NCBI GenBank assembly: GCA_965204775.1
Contig: CBDBFH010000019.1
Coordinates: 81,289 to 145,288 of the forward strand
Length of the DNA: 64,000 nt
Origin: CBDBFH01 sp965204775
GTDB taxonomy: Bacteria > Pseudomonadota > Alphaproteobacteria > JAPOUT01 > G958296285
Direction of reading: 5' to 3'
The notes beneath the pieces were generated by a model. It was not told where the DNA came from. It saw nothing but the letters and a program-made list of their open reading frames with translations, and ran no database searches. Position numbers and translations under genes: made by a program. Positions 1-8,638 of the stretch are shown here, piece by piece. Positions within the stretch are counted from its first letter, which is position 1. Each line of letters starts with the position of its first letter.

Positions 1-524
1 CTCTGATCACGCAGGTTGATTACGGGCAGGCGGTTGCGGTCTCCTTTCCCGGCCAGCCGCAGATCAGGCTGGGCGGGGTTGTTGCCAGGATCGACTCGGA
101 AGCTTTAACCGGCAATGCGTTTGAAGTCACCATACGCTTGACCGGGACGCATCCCGATTTGCGGCCGGGGATGACGGCGAGCGCCGGCTTTGAGTTTGCC
201 CGCGCCCCGGCGGGGGAGGAGGCCGGCGCGGCGCGGGTGGTTTTTCTGATTCCGCTCCCGGCGCTGTCGTTGCGCGGCGCGCTGTCCGACCGCGCCGGCG
301 GACAGGGGCCGGGAGCAGCGCCGGTCTATGTCTATGACGCGGCGTGCGCCTGCGCCAGGCGGCGCCTGATCGAGATCGGCGGGGTGCGCGGCAACCGGAT
401 TGAAGTCTTCGCCGGTCTGCAAGCCGGCGAGCGTCTGATTAGCGCCGGGACGGGGCTTTTGCATGACGGCATGAAGGTGCGCCTGTGGCAGCCCGCGCCC
501 GGCGGCGGCGCCCCGGGGCAATGA
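1..524 (+). CDS. RND efflux periplasmic adaptor (membrane fusion protein), 5' truncated
   Basis: The frame is open from the window edge (base 3) to the stop at 522-524, so only the C-terminal ~173 residues are seen. The visible part matches the beta-barrel and membrane-proximal domains of HlyD/AcrA-type adaptors: a stretch around GQAVAVSFPG, a strand GNAFEVTIRL, and the family signature LRPGMTASAGFEF. The tail contains the usual final sequence of adaptors, with a GLQAGERLISAGT-like turn and a strand ending in MKVRLW. Such proteins link an inner-membrane RND pump to an outer-membrane channel. The stop overlaps the start of the pump gene in an ATGA, so the two are translationally coupled. The substrate cannot be told from sequence. 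The N-terminal hairpin and lipoyl-like domain lie outside the window. Confidence 0.88.
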   Translation, partial: LITQVDYGQAVAVSFPGQPQIRLGGVVARIDSEALTGNAFEVTIRLTGTHPDLRPGMTASAGFEFARAPAGEEAGAARVVFLIPLPALSLRGALSDRAGGQGPGAAPVYVYDAACACARRRLIEIGGVRGNRIEVFAGLQAGERLISAGTGLLHDGMKVRLWQPAPGGGAPGQ

Positions 525-3500
525 ACGCCCTGACCCGCTTTGCCCTCGACCGCTCCCGGCTGACTCTGTTTGCCTGCCTGGTGCTGGTTGTCTGGGGTCT
601 GGCCGACTTCACCATTCATCCCAGCCGGGAAGACCCGGAGATCACGATTCGCACGGCGGCGGTCAGCGCCCACTTTCCCGGCCTGCCGGCGGAGCGGATC
701 GAAGCCCTGATCGCGCGGCCGATTGAAGAGGAGGCCAAGCAGATCGCTGAAGTCAGCGATGTCGAGTCGATCTCGACGCGGGGGCGCGCCCTGGTCAAGA
801 TTTCAGTTGAGGATCGCTATTTTGATCTGGAGCCGATCTGGAGCGATCTGCGTAACAAAATGGAGGCCCTGCGCCCGCGCCTGCCGCAGGGCGTGCAGGG
901 GCCTTTCGTCAATGATGATTACGGACGGGTGGCGGTGGCGACCCTGGCGCTGACCGGCCCCGGTTTTACGGCCGGCGAGCTGCGCCGCGAAGCCCGCCGG
1001 GTGCGCGACGGCCTGGGCGCGCTGCCGCTGGTCGCCCGGATCGATCTGCACGGGGTGCAGGAGGAGCGCATCTGGCTGGAATTCGACCCTGGAAAATTGT
1101 CGCAGTTCGGTCTTGATCCACAGCAGCTGGCGCAGGCGCTGAGCAGCCAGAACGTTCTTTTGCCCGCCGGGACGCTGACCGCTTTCGGGCAGCAGATCGG
1201 GATTCAGGCAAGCGGCGATTTCCGTTCGCTGGAGGAGATCGCCGATCTGGCGATCTGGATTGGGGAGCGCGAGCAGCAGGTTTATCTGCGCGATGTGGTT
1301 GCGATTCGGCGCGGGGCGATTGATCCGCCGGACAAGCCGGTTCTGTTCAACGGGCGGGCGGCAGTGGTGCTGGCGGTCTCGATGAGTCCGGGGGTGGCGA
1401 TCGGCAGTTTTGCCGAAGCCTTCGAGCAGGAAGTCCGCCGCCTGCGCCAGAGCCTGCCTTTGGGGATGAGTCTTGATCTGGCAACCTATCAGCCGCCGCG
1501 GGTTGCGGCGGCGATCAATGATGCGGTGATCAATTTGCTGCAGACGCTGGCCACGGTTTTGATTGTGGTGATCTTCTTTCTGGGGATCAGAACCGGTCTT
1601 GTTGTCGGGGCGATCGTGCCCCTGACGATTCTGGCGGCGCTGATCGGCATGGCGCTGCTCGAGATTCCGCTGCACCGGATTTCGATTGCCGCGGTGATCA
1701 TCGCCCTGGGCCTGCTGGTGGATAACGGCATTGTCGTCGCCGAGAACATTCAGGCGCGCCTGGGCCGGGGGGAAGATGCGCGGGCGGCGGCGATTGCCGC
1801 CGGAGCGGAGCTGGCTCTGCCCCTGCTGTGCTCGACTCTGACGACGGTGCTGGCCTTCCTGCCTCTGATTCTGGCCGAAGACACGGCGGCGGAATATGTC
1901 GGAGCCTTGACGCAGGTGGTGGCGCTCTCGCTGCTTGCCTCATGGCTCCTGTCGATCACGGTGACGCCGGCGATGTGCCGCCGTTTTTTGCCGGCGGCAC
2001 GCACAGGGAACGCCGGCGGGAGCGCCGGGCTGGACGGGTACGTCCGCGCTCTTGAAGTCTGCCTGCGCCACCGGTTTGCCTTTCTGGGCGCGACCGGCGC
2101 GCTGCTGGCGCTTGCCCTTTTCGGCCTGTCTTTTGTCACCCCGCGCCTGATGCCCAACTCCGACCGCGCCCAGATAGTGGTTCACCTGAAGCTTCCGGCG
2201 GGCACGGAAGCGCGCGCAACCCTGGCCCAGGCGACCCGGCTGTCGCAATGGCTGGCCGATGCCGAAGAGAATCCGGAGGTTGTCCGCCATGTCATTTATG
2301 TTGCCGACGGCGGCCCGCGCTTTTTCCTGGCCCTGTCGCCGGTTGACGCCGACCCCCATGTCGCCTTCGCCGTTGTCACGCTGGGCGCGCCGCACGAGGT
2401 GGCGCCGGTGATGGAGAGAATCGGGGCCTGGAGCGCGGCCAATTTGCCGGGGATGCGGGCGCGGGCCGAGCGCCTGTTTCTGGGCGCGACCGCGCCGGGA
2501 ACGGTTTCGATTCGCCTCACCGGCGAGCGGATCGCCGATCTGGCGGCGGCGGGCGAAGCGGTTGAGGGCATCTTTCGCGCCAGGGCGGGCGCGCGCTATA
2601 TCCGGGGCGACTGGGACACCCCGATTCTCGAAGCCCATGTCGAGATCGATCAGCAGCGCGCGCGCCGCGCCGGCGTGACCAGCGAAGACATCGCCCGGAC
2701 GCTGGCCGCCAGTTTCGACGGCCTGCACATTACCGATTACCGCGACTATGACACCGTGATTCCGATTGTGATCCGGGCCGGGGAAACGCAGCGCGACAAT
2801 TTCGATCAGCTGCGCGCGCTGACCGTTTTTTCCTCCTCGCGCAAGGTTGCCGTTCCGCTTTTGCAGGTCGCCGATTTTTCCGGCGCGGCCGTCCCCTACC
2901 GGATCAAGCGATTCAACCAGCGCCGGGCGATCACCGTTTCCGCTTTTCATCCCGACTTGCAGGCGGCCGAATTCTACGAGGACGTCCAGCCCGGCCTGAC
3001 CGCCCTTGATCTGCCTGCAGATCTGGAGATGAGCGTCGAGGGCGAGATCAAGGCCTCGCAGGAGGCCAATGGCGCCCTGTTTCGCTACATGCCCCATTGC
3101 CTGGTCGGAATCATCGCCTTGCTGATCTGGCAGTTCAATTCGTTCCGCCGTCCGGCGATCGTGGCCCTGACCATTCCGCTGATCATCATCGGGGCCAGCG
3201 CCGGACTTTTGCTGACCGGAGCGTTTTTCGATTTTGTCGCCATTTTGGGCCTGCTCAGTCTGGGCGGGATCATTCTCAACAACGGGATTGTTCTGATCGA
3301 CCGGATCGACCGCAACCGGCAGGCGGGCGGGAGCGTGCATGATGCGGTGGTCGCCGCCGCCCGGACCCGGGCGCGCCCGATCATCATGACCACGGTGACG
3401 ACCTCGCTGGGCCTGGTGCCCTTGATGCTGTTTGGCGGGGCTTTCTGGTTTTCGATGACGGTGGTGATTATCGGCGGCCTGATCGTCGGGACGGCCTTGA

Positions 3501-3583
3501 GTCTGGGGGTGATCCCGGTTCTCTACAGCCTGTTGTTTGGTTTTGAAGATCAGCGCGCGCGCGGCTATACTGGCGGCGCGTAA
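521..3583 (+). CDS. RND-family efflux pump, inner-membrane subunit
   Basis: A 1020-residue protein with the AcrB/HAE-type plan: TM1 near residues 10-30, a large periplasmic loop, a block of TM segments at ~330-500, a second loop, and a final TM block at ~865-1005. I start it at ATG 521, which overlaps the adaptor stop (ATGA); an upstream start at 485 would only add adaptor-frame sequence. It would export small molecules using the proton gradient together with the upstream adaptor. The TM4 proton-relay motif reads LLVDNGIVVAEN, so the second aspartate of the AcrB D407-D408 pair is Asn. The TM10 segment reads IILNNGIVLIDR, with no lysine at the place of AcrB K940. It therefore belongs to a divergent RND subgroup. 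The substrate is unknown. Confidence 0.93.
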   Translation: MNALTRFALDRSRLTLFACLVLVVWGLADFTIHPSREDPEITIRTAAVSAHFPGLPAERIEALIARPIEEEAKQIAEVSDVESISTRGRALVKISVEDRYFDLEPIWSDLRNKMEALRPRLPQGVQGPFVNDDYGRVAVATLALTGPGFTAGELRREARRVRDGLGALPLVARIDLHGVQEERIWLEFDPGKLSQFGLDPQQLAQALSSQNVLLPAGTLTAFGQQIGIQASGDFRSLEEIADLAIWIGEREQQVYLRDVVAIRRGAIDPPDKPVLFNGRAAVVLAVSMSPGVAIGSFAEAFEQEVRRLRQSLPLGMSLDLATYQPPRVAAAINDAVINLLQTLATVLIVVIFFLGIRTGLVVGAIVPLTILAALIGMALLEIPLHRISIAAVIIALGLLVDNGIVVAENIQARLGRGEDARAAAIAAGAELALPLLCSTLTTVLAFLPLILAEDTAAEYVGALTQVVALSLLASWLLSITVTPAMCRRFLPAARTGNAGGSAGLDGYVRALEVCLRHRFAFLGATGALLALALFGLSFVTPRLMPNSDRAQIVVHLKLPAGTEARATLAQATRLSQWLADAEENPEVVRHVIYVADGGPRFFLALSPVDADPHVAFAVVTLGAPHEVAPVMERIGAWSAANLPGMRARAERLFLGATAPGTVSIRLTGERIADLAAAGEAVEGIFRARAGARYIRGDWDTPILEAHVEIDQQRARRAGVTSEDIARTLAASFDGLHITDYRDYDTVIPIVIRAGETQRDNFDQLRALTVFSSSRKVAVPLLQVADFSGAAVPYRIKRFNQRRAITVSAFHPDLQAAEFYEDVQPGLTALDLPADLEMSVEGEIKASQEANGALFRYMPHCLVGIIALLIWQFNSFRRPAIVALTIPLIIIGASAGLLLTGAFFDFVAILGLLSLGGIILNNGIVLIDRIDRNRQAGGSVHDAVVAAARTRARPIIMTTVTTSLGLVPLMLFGGAFWFSMTVVIIGGLIVGTALSLGVIPVLYSLLFGFEDQRARGYTGGA

Positions 3584-3603
3584 CGAGGGAGGAAAACAAC
3601 CCC

Positions 3604-4506
3604 ATGAAAATCTTGCGCACGCCTGAGACGCGCTTTGAAAATCTTCCCGGCTTTGCCTTTGCCCCGCATTATTGCGAGATTGACGGCGAGGGCGGGCGTT
3701 TGCGGGTTCATTATCTGGACGAGGGGCCGCGCGATGCGGGCGAGACCGTTTTGTGCCTGCATGGCGAGCCCAGCTGGTGCTACCTCTACCGCAAAATGAT
3801 TCCGGTTTTTGTCGAGGCCGGGTTTCGGGTTCTCGCGCCGGACCTGATCGGCTTCGGGCGCTCGGACAAACCGGCGCAGCGCAGCGATTACACCTATGGC
3901 CGCCATATCGGCTGGATGCGCGAATGGCTGGAGAAGATGGACGGCCAAAATCTGACGTTATTCGGCCAGGACTGGGGCGGGCTGATCGGCCTGCGGCTGG
4001 CGACGGCGATGCCGGACCGGTTTGCGCGGATTGTCGTGGGCAATACCGGCCTGCCGACCGGGGCGGGGGCGGGGGCGGCGTTCAAGCAGTGGCTTGAGTT
4101 CAGCCAGAACACGCCGGAGTTTCATATCGGCGAGATCGTCAAGATGGGCACGGCGGGGGGTTTTTCCGGGGAGATCCAGGCGGCCTATGACGCGCCTTTT
4201 CCCGACGACTCCTACAAGGCCGGGGCGCGGCAGTTTCCGGCGCTGGTGCCGATCACGCCCGATCATGCGCAGGTCGCCGAGAACAAGGCGGCCTGGAAGA
4301 TTCTGGAGCGGATGACCAAGCCGGTTTTGACCGCCTTCAGCGACGGCGATCCGGTGACGCGCGGCGGCGAGAAGAGGTTTCAGGAGAAGGTTCCCGGCGC
4401 TCAAGGCCAGCCGCATACGACCATTGAAGGGGCCGGGCATTTTCTGCAGGAGGACAAGGGCGAAGAACTGGCGCAGGCGATTGCCGCATTCATGCGCAGC
4501 AGCTGA
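3604..4506 (+). CDS. haloalkane dehalogenase-like alpha/beta hydrolase (DhlA/HLD-I type)
   Basis: A 300-residue alpha/beta hydrolase, close to the ~310 residues of DhlA. The oxyanion segment is HGEPSW (~53-58). The nucleophile elbow FGQDWGG puts Asp at ~123 followed by the halide-binding Trp. An AAYDAPFPDDSYKAGARQFP stretch corresponds to the DhlA cap region, and GAGHFLQED carries the catalytic His. An Asp rather than Ser nucleophile, followed by Trp, points to dehalogenase or close relatives rather than an esterase. Family knowledge: these enzymes hydrolyse C-halogen bonds to alcohol and halide. The real substrate is unproven. A GGGAGG ribosome-binding site precedes ATG 3604. It sits 20 bases behind the RND pump gene and may share its transcript. 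Confidence 0.82.
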   Translation: MKILRTPETRFENLPGFAFAPHYCEIDGEGGRLRVHYLDEGPRDAGETVLCLHGEPSWCYLYRKMIPVFVEAGFRVLAPDLIGFGRSDKPAQRSDYTYGRHIGWMREWLEKMDGQNLTLFGQDWGGLIGLRLATAMPDRFARIVVGNTGLPTGAGAGAAFKQWLEFSQNTPEFHIGEIVKMGTAGGFSGEIQAAYDAPFPDDSYKAGARQFPALVPITPDHAQVAENKAAWKILERMTKPVLTAFSDGDPVTRGGEKRFQEKVPGAQGQPHTTIEGAGHFLQEDKGEELAQAIAAFMRSS

Positions 4507-4511
4507 AGGGG

Positions 4512-5354
4512 TCAGGCGGCGAGCAGGATCGGCGCTTCGACCAGATCGCGGAAGGCTTGCAGAAAGCGCGCCCCGGCGGCGCCGTCGATGGCGCGATGAT
4601 CGCAGCACAAACTCGCCTGCATGACTTTTTTGCCGCCATCCTCAAGGGCGGCGGCGGCGGTGAGGACGGCGGCCTGAGGCGGATTGATGATCGCGGTAAA
4701 GGCGCGCAGGCCGAACATGCCCAGATTGGACAGGGTGAAGGTTCCGCCTTCATAGTCTTCCGGAGCCAGCCGCGCGGCGCGCGCGCGCGCGGTCAGCGCG
4801 CGGACTTCCTGTGAAATGCGGGGCACCGGCTTTTGCTCGGCGTCGCGGATGATCGGAGTCACCAGCCCGCCGGGCAGCGCCAGGGCGAAGGAGATATCGG
4901 CATGGGCGTGGCGCAGGACCGCGTCCCGGGCGAAACTGACATTTACGTCCGGAACCTCCATCAAGGCGAGGGCGGCGGCGCGAAGGAGAAAGTCATTGAG
5001 GCTGAAGCGGCGCTCGGTTGCGGCATTGATCCGGGCGCGCAGATCAAGCAGCGCGTCCATGCCGCAGTCGATGGTGAGGGCGAAATGCGGAATCTCGCGG
5101 AAAGAGGCGGCCATCCGCCGGGCGATGGCCCGGCGCATGGTGGTCGGCGGCGCTTCGGTGAAGCGGGCGGGATCATAGAAGAGCCGGGGGTCAGGCGGGG
5201 CCGGAGCGGTGGCGGCGGCGGTAGGCGGCGCGGCGTCGAGGTCGCGGGCGATGATTCTCCCCCCGGGCCCCGAGCCGCGCAGGGCGGCGAGATCAATCCC
5301 GCGCCGGGCGGCGAGCGCACGGGCATAAGGGCTGGACGGGGGCGGGCGGCTCAC
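4512..5354 (-). CDS. pdhC: pyruvate dehydrogenase E2 (dihydrolipoamide acetyltransferase) lacking a lipoyl domain
   Basis: A 280-residue E2 core. It begins directly with a peripheral subunit-binding domain (YARALAARRGIDL ... GSGPGGRIIARD, residues ~9-40), then a short Ala/Pro linker and the trimer-forming acetyltransferase domain. The catalytic motif DHRAIDG lies ~30 residues from the C terminus. A normal E2 has one to three lipoyl domains first; here none is encoded. The likely start is GTG 5354, giving a GTGA overlap with the E1 beta stop. A TTG at 5363 would add three residues, and no longer start is available in this frame. The lipoyl domain of the complex sits on E1 beta instead. It should form the core of the pyruvate dehydrogenase complex. 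The acetyl-accepting arm must come from E1 beta or another protein. Confidence 0.9.
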   Translation of the reverse strand: MSRPPPSSPYARALAARRGIDLAALRGSGPGGRIIARDLDAAPPTAAATAPAPPDPRLFYDPARFTEAPPTTMRRAIARRMAASFREIPHFALTIDCGMDALLDLRARINAATERRFSLNDFLLRAAALALMEVPDVNVSFARDAVLRHAHADISFALALPGGLVTPIIRDAEQKPVPRISQEVRALTARARAARLAPEDYEGGTFTLSNLGMFGLRAFTAIINPPQAAVLTAAAALEDGGKKVMQASLCCDHRAIDGAAGARFLQAFRDLVEAPILLAA

Positions 5355-6706
5355 CGGCAGCAAACCTGCCGGACAGCGGCGATAATCTCTTCCGGCCCCG
5401 GCAAGGCCAGGCTCTCCAGATTGGCGGCATAGGGCATGGGGACGTCCTTGCCGCTGATCCGGATCGGGGGGGCGTCGAGATCGTCGAAGGCGTGGAAGGC
5501 GGCGGCGGCGGCGATTTCAGCCGAGATATTGCAGACCGGCCAGCCCTCTTCGACGATCACCAGCCGGTGGGTGCGGCGCAGCGAGGCGAGCACGGCGTCC
5601 AGATCGAGCGGGCGCAGCGAGCGCAGATCGATTACGTCGCAGGCGATTCCCTGCCCGGCCAGCTGGTCGGCGGCTTCGAGCGTGGCGGCGAGCGCATGGC
5701 TGTAGCTGACCAGGGTGGCGTCATCGCCCCGCCGCCAGAGGCGGGCCTTGCCGATCGGGACCAGATGCTCGCCTTCGGGGACCGGGAAGCGGCGGCCATA
5801 GAGTCTTTCGCTTTCGAGCACGATCACCGGATTGGGGTCGCGGATGGCGGCTTTGAGGAGTCCCTTGGCGTCGGCGGCGGCGTAGGGGGCGACGAGTTTG
5901 AGGCCGGGGACATGGGCATACCAGCTGGAATAATCCTGGCTGTGCTGGGCGGCGGCGCGCGGGGCCGGTCCGTTGGGGCCGCGAAAGACGATCGGGCAGG
6001 GCTGGACCCCGCCCGACATGTAAAACGTCTTGGCCGCCGAATTGACGATTTGGTCGATCGCCTGCATGGCGAAATTAAACGTCATGAATTCGACGACCGG
6101 GCGCAGTCCGGCGAAGGCGGCGCCGACTCCCAGTCCGGCGAAGCCATGTTCGGTGACCGGCGTGTCGATGACCCGTTTTTCGCCGAACTCCCGGAGCAGA
6201 CCGCGGGTGACCTTGTAAGCGCCCTCATAGGCGCCGACTTCCTCGCCGATCAAAAAGACCTTGGGGTCGCGGCGCATTTCTTCGGCCAAAGCATCGCGCA
6301 AGGCGTCGCGCACGCTGGTTTCGACCCCGGCCTGCTCCTCAATGTTGAGGGGGCGCGGGGCGGCGGCGGGTGCAGGCGCGGAGCGCGGGGCGGCGGCAGG
6401 CGGAGCCGGAGCGGAGGCCGGCGGCGGGGCGGCGAGCAGCCGGTTCATGGCCGACTCATCCTCGCCCTCCAGAAGCAGGATGGCGATCAGGCGGTTGACC
6501 GCGACCGGCTGGGGAGAAGCGGCGAGGACCAGTTTGCCGATTCGGCCGTCGCCGGGGGCCTCCAGTTCCATCACCGCCTTGTCGGTCTCGATCTCGCCGA
6601 TTACGTCTCCGGCCTTGACGGCGTCGCCTTCTTTCACGCGCCACAGCGCAAGGACGCCTTCTTCCATGGTCGGCGAGAGGGCGGGCATGGTGATCGGAAC
6701 CGGCAT
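5351..6706 (-). CDS. pdhB: pyruvate dehydrogenase E1 beta subunit with N-terminal lipoyl domain
   Basis: A 451-residue fusion. Residues 1-80 are a biotinyl/lipoyl domain (ITMPALSPTMEEG, lipoyl-lysine motif EIETDKAVME with Lys ~43). Residues ~85-120 are an Ala/Pro-rich swinging linker. The rest is a transketolase-type E1 beta domain beginning near LNIEEQAGVETSVRDAL, with typical stretches EEVGAYEGAYKVTRGL and DTPVTEHGFAGLGVGAA. With PdhA it decarboxylates pyruvate using thiamine diphosphate. A lipoyl domain on E1 beta is known from several alphaproteobacteria (for example Sinorhizobium and Zymomonas), but there E2 also has one. It follows pdhA by 31 bases and overlaps pdhC. Confidence 0.96.
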   Translation of the reverse strand: MPVPITMPALSPTMEEGVLALWRVKEGDAVKAGDVIGEIETDKAVMELEAPGDGRIGKLVLAASPQPVAVNRLIAILLLEGEDESAMNRLLAAPPPASAPAPPAAAPRSAPAPAAAPRPLNIEEQAGVETSVRDALRDALAEEMRRDPKVFLIGEEVGAYEGAYKVTRGLLREFGEKRVIDTPVTEHGFAGLGVGAAFAGLRPVVEFMTFNFAMQAIDQIVNSAAKTFYMSGGVQPCPIVFRGPNGPAPRAAAQHSQDYSSWYAHVPGLKLVAPYAAADAKGLLKAAIRDPNPVIVLESERLYGRRFPVPEGEHLVPIGKARLWRRGDDATLVSYSHALAATLEAADQLAGQGIACDVIDLRSLRPLDLDAVLASLRRTHRLVIVEEGWPVCNISAEIAAAAAFHAFDDLDAPPIRISGKDVPMPYAANLESLALPGPEEIIAAVRQVCCR

Positions 6707-6737
6707 GGGCGCAAAGAACGGCGGGGGTCAGGATGTT

Positions 6738-7760
6738 TCAGGGCCGGAGGGGGGCGAAGACATAGGCATCGAGCCGTTCGGGTCCGGGCGGCGGGTTTTC
6801 GAGGGCGAAGGCGGCGGCGTCTTCGACCCGCGCGCGCATTTCGGCGTCGAAGGCGTCGAAGGCCTCGGGCCCGGCCAGGCCGCGCTCGGCGAGGGTCTCG
6901 CGCATATGGGCGAGCGGATCATGGTGTTCGCGCACTTCGCGCACTTCGTCGCGGGAGCGGTATTTGGCCGGGTCGGACATGGAATGGCCGCCATAGCGAT
7001 AGGTCTGCATTTCCAGAATATAGGGCCCGCGGCCGGAGCGGCACCAGTCGAGGGCGGCGCAGGCGGCGGCGAGGACGGCTTCGGCATCCATGCCGTCGAC
7101 CTGCGCGCCGGGAATCCCGAAACTGAGGCCGCGCCGCGACAGGTCGGTCTGGGCGCTGGCCCGCTCCAGGCTGGTGCCCATGGCGTAGCGGTTGTTTTCG
7201 ATGACGTAGAGGATCGGCAGTTTCCACAGCGCGGCCATGTTGAAGCTTTCATAGACCTGCCCCTGATTGGCGGCGCCGTCGCCAAAGGAGGTGATGCAGA
7301 CCGCCTTGCGGCCCAGATAGGCGTTGGCGAAGGCGATTCCGGAGCCGATCGGAACCTGCGCGCCGACAATGCCGTGGCCGCCGAAGAAGTTTTTTTCGGG
7401 CGCGAACATATGCATTGAGCCGCCCAGCCCGCGGGCATAGCCATCGCGCCGTCCGGTGAGTTCGGCCATCACCCGCCTGGGGTCCATGCCGCAGGCGAGC
7501 ATATGGCCGTGATCGCGGTAGCCGGTGATGATCTGGTCGGCGGGGTCGCGGGCGTGTTCCAGGCCGACGACGACCGCCTCCTGTCCGATATAAAGATGGC
7601 AAAAGCCGCTGATTACGCCGGTGGCATACATTTGTCCGGCTTTTTGCTCGAAGCGGCGGATCAGGAGCATGTCGCGATAGATGCGGACGAGATCGGCGCT
7701 GTGTTCGGCGCTGGGCCGGGCGGGGTCTTTTTCGGCGATTGGGCTGGCGCGGGACGGCAT
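6738..7760 (-). CDS. pdhA: pyruvate dehydrogenase E1 alpha subunit
   Basis: A 340-residue ThDP-binding subunit. The ThDP motif starts GDGAANQGQVYESFNMA and ends with VIENN. The active-site loop region YRYGGHSMSDPAKYRSRDEV carries the conserved serine phosphorylated in eukaryotic homologues. Together with E1 beta it forms the alpha2beta2 heterotetramer that feeds acetyl groups into the TCA cycle. It is the first gene of the minus-strand pdhA-pdhB-pdhC operon. No E3 gene is attached; the lpdA at 22301-23707 may serve. The start at 7760 has no Shine-Dalgarno sequence, but a TATAGT lies six bases upstream (see that entry), so the transcript could be leaderless. Confidence 0.96.
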   Translation of the reverse strand: MPSRASPIAEKDPARPSAEHSADLVRIYRDMLLIRRFEQKAGQMYATGVISGFCHLYIGQEAVVVGLEHARDPADQIITGYRDHGHMLACGMDPRRVMAELTGRRDGYARGLGGSMHMFAPEKNFFGGHGIVGAQVPIGSGIAFANAYLGRKAVCITSFGDGAANQGQVYESFNMAALWKLPILYVIENNRYAMGTSLERASAQTDLSRRGLSFGIPGAQVDGMDAEAVLAAACAALDWCRSGRGPYILEMQTYRYGGHSMSDPAKYRSRDEVREVREHHDPLAHMRETLAERGLAGPEAFDAFDAEMRARVEDAAAFALENPPPGPERLDAYVFAPLRP

Positions 7761-7766
7761 GGCGCG

Positions 7767-7772
7767 ACTATA
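7767..7772 (-). promoter_or_regulatory. candidate -10 box of the pdh operon
   Basis: On the minus strand the hexamer TATAGT lies six bases before the pdhA ATG. A -10 box there would place transcription initiation at or next to the start codon, fitting the lack of a ribosome-binding site. No good -35 hexamer is visible 16-18 bases further up. The same TATAGT hexamer occurs in the better supported promoters of sdhC and acnA in this window. Confidence 0.4.
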
Positions 7773-7790
7773 GCATGCCGCGGCGGGGCT

Positions 7791-8582
7791 TCAGCGTCCG
7801 GTGAAGCGTCCGGGGCGGCGTTCGGCGACGGCGCGCACGCCTTCTTGATGGTCCCGGGTTTGGGCGAGGCGGGCCTGCTGTTCCCACTCATGTTTCATGG
7901 CGCGGGCGGCTTGGGCGGCGAGGCTGCGGCGCAGGCTGGCGCGGGTGGCGGCGACGGCCAGCGGGGCCTGGGCGGCGATTTCGGCGGCCAGCGCCAGCGC
8001 GGCTTCGCGCAGCTGGTCCGCCGGGGCGAGGGCGTCGGCGATGCCCCATGCGAGGGCTTCGGAGCCGGACAGACGGCGGGCGGTGAGCATGAGGAGGGCG
8101 GCCTTTTGCGGGCCGATCAGGCGGGGCAGGGTTTGGGTGAGGGCGAAGCCGGGATGGAATCCGAGCTGGACGAAATTGGCCCAGAAACGCGCTTGCGGCG
8201 CGGCGATGCGGAAGTCGGCGGCCAGGGCCAGGCCGAAGCCGCCGCCGACCGCCGGGCCCTGCACGGCGGCGATCAGCGGCTTGACCCCGGCAAACAGGCG
8301 GGCGGCTTGCGCATAAAGCGCGGGCACATCGCCGGGGCCGGAAGAGGCCGCCCCGGCGTTGAATTGCGCCCCGGCGCAAAAGGAGCGGCCTTGCGCGGCC
8401 AGAACGACGGCCCGAATCTGCGGATCGGCATCCAGAGTCTCATAGGCGTCGGCGATTTGGCCGATCAGGGAATCGTCGAAAAAATTATGCGGCGGGCGGC
8501 GCATTTCGATCACGGCGATATGATCGGCGGGGCGCAAGAGCGCAACCTCGCTTTTGGAGCGTCTCTGCCCGTTTTGAGTCAT
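7791..8582 (-). CDS. enoyl-CoA hydratase/isomerase (crotonase) family protein
   Basis: A 263-residue crotonase fold. The first oxyanion-hole motif is GRSFCAGAQF and the second is VQGPAVGGGFGLALAADFRIA; a C-terminal segment RPGRFTGR is typical. Crotonases act on acyl-CoA thioesters. Both glutamates that carry out hydration in the rat enzyme (E144 and E164) are replaced: GGGFG has Gly where GGGCE has Glu, and the WANFVQLGFHPG segment has Phe in the QPEI place. Classical hydratase activity is therefore unlikely. Isomerase, hydrolase or another crotonase activity is possible. The gene is 30 bases upstream of pdhA on the same strand and diverges from the envC-like gene. Confidence 0.85.
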   Translation of the reverse strand: MTQNGQRRSKSEVALLRPADHIAVIEMRRPPHNFFDDSLIGQIADAYETLDADPQIRAVVLAAQGRSFCAGAQFNAGAASSGPGDVPALYAQAARLFAGVKPLIAAVQGPAVGGGFGLALAADFRIAAPQARFWANFVQLGFHPGFALTQTLPRLIGPQKAALLMLTARRLSGSEALAWGIADALAPADQLREAALALAAEIAAQAPLAVAATRASLRRSLAAQAARAMKHEWEQQARLAQTRDHQEGVRAVAERRPGRFTGR

Positions 8583-8638
8583 GCGCGGCGTCCTGCTAGT
8601 TTGTCCGGCGAGGAATCATGACAGAATAAAGCGGCGCG

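Noticed and set aside
5492..7126. A 544-codon plus-strand frame opposite pdhB/pdhA
   Set aside because: Same reason: composition-driven shadow of conserved genes, with Arg/Gly-rich low-complexity ends.
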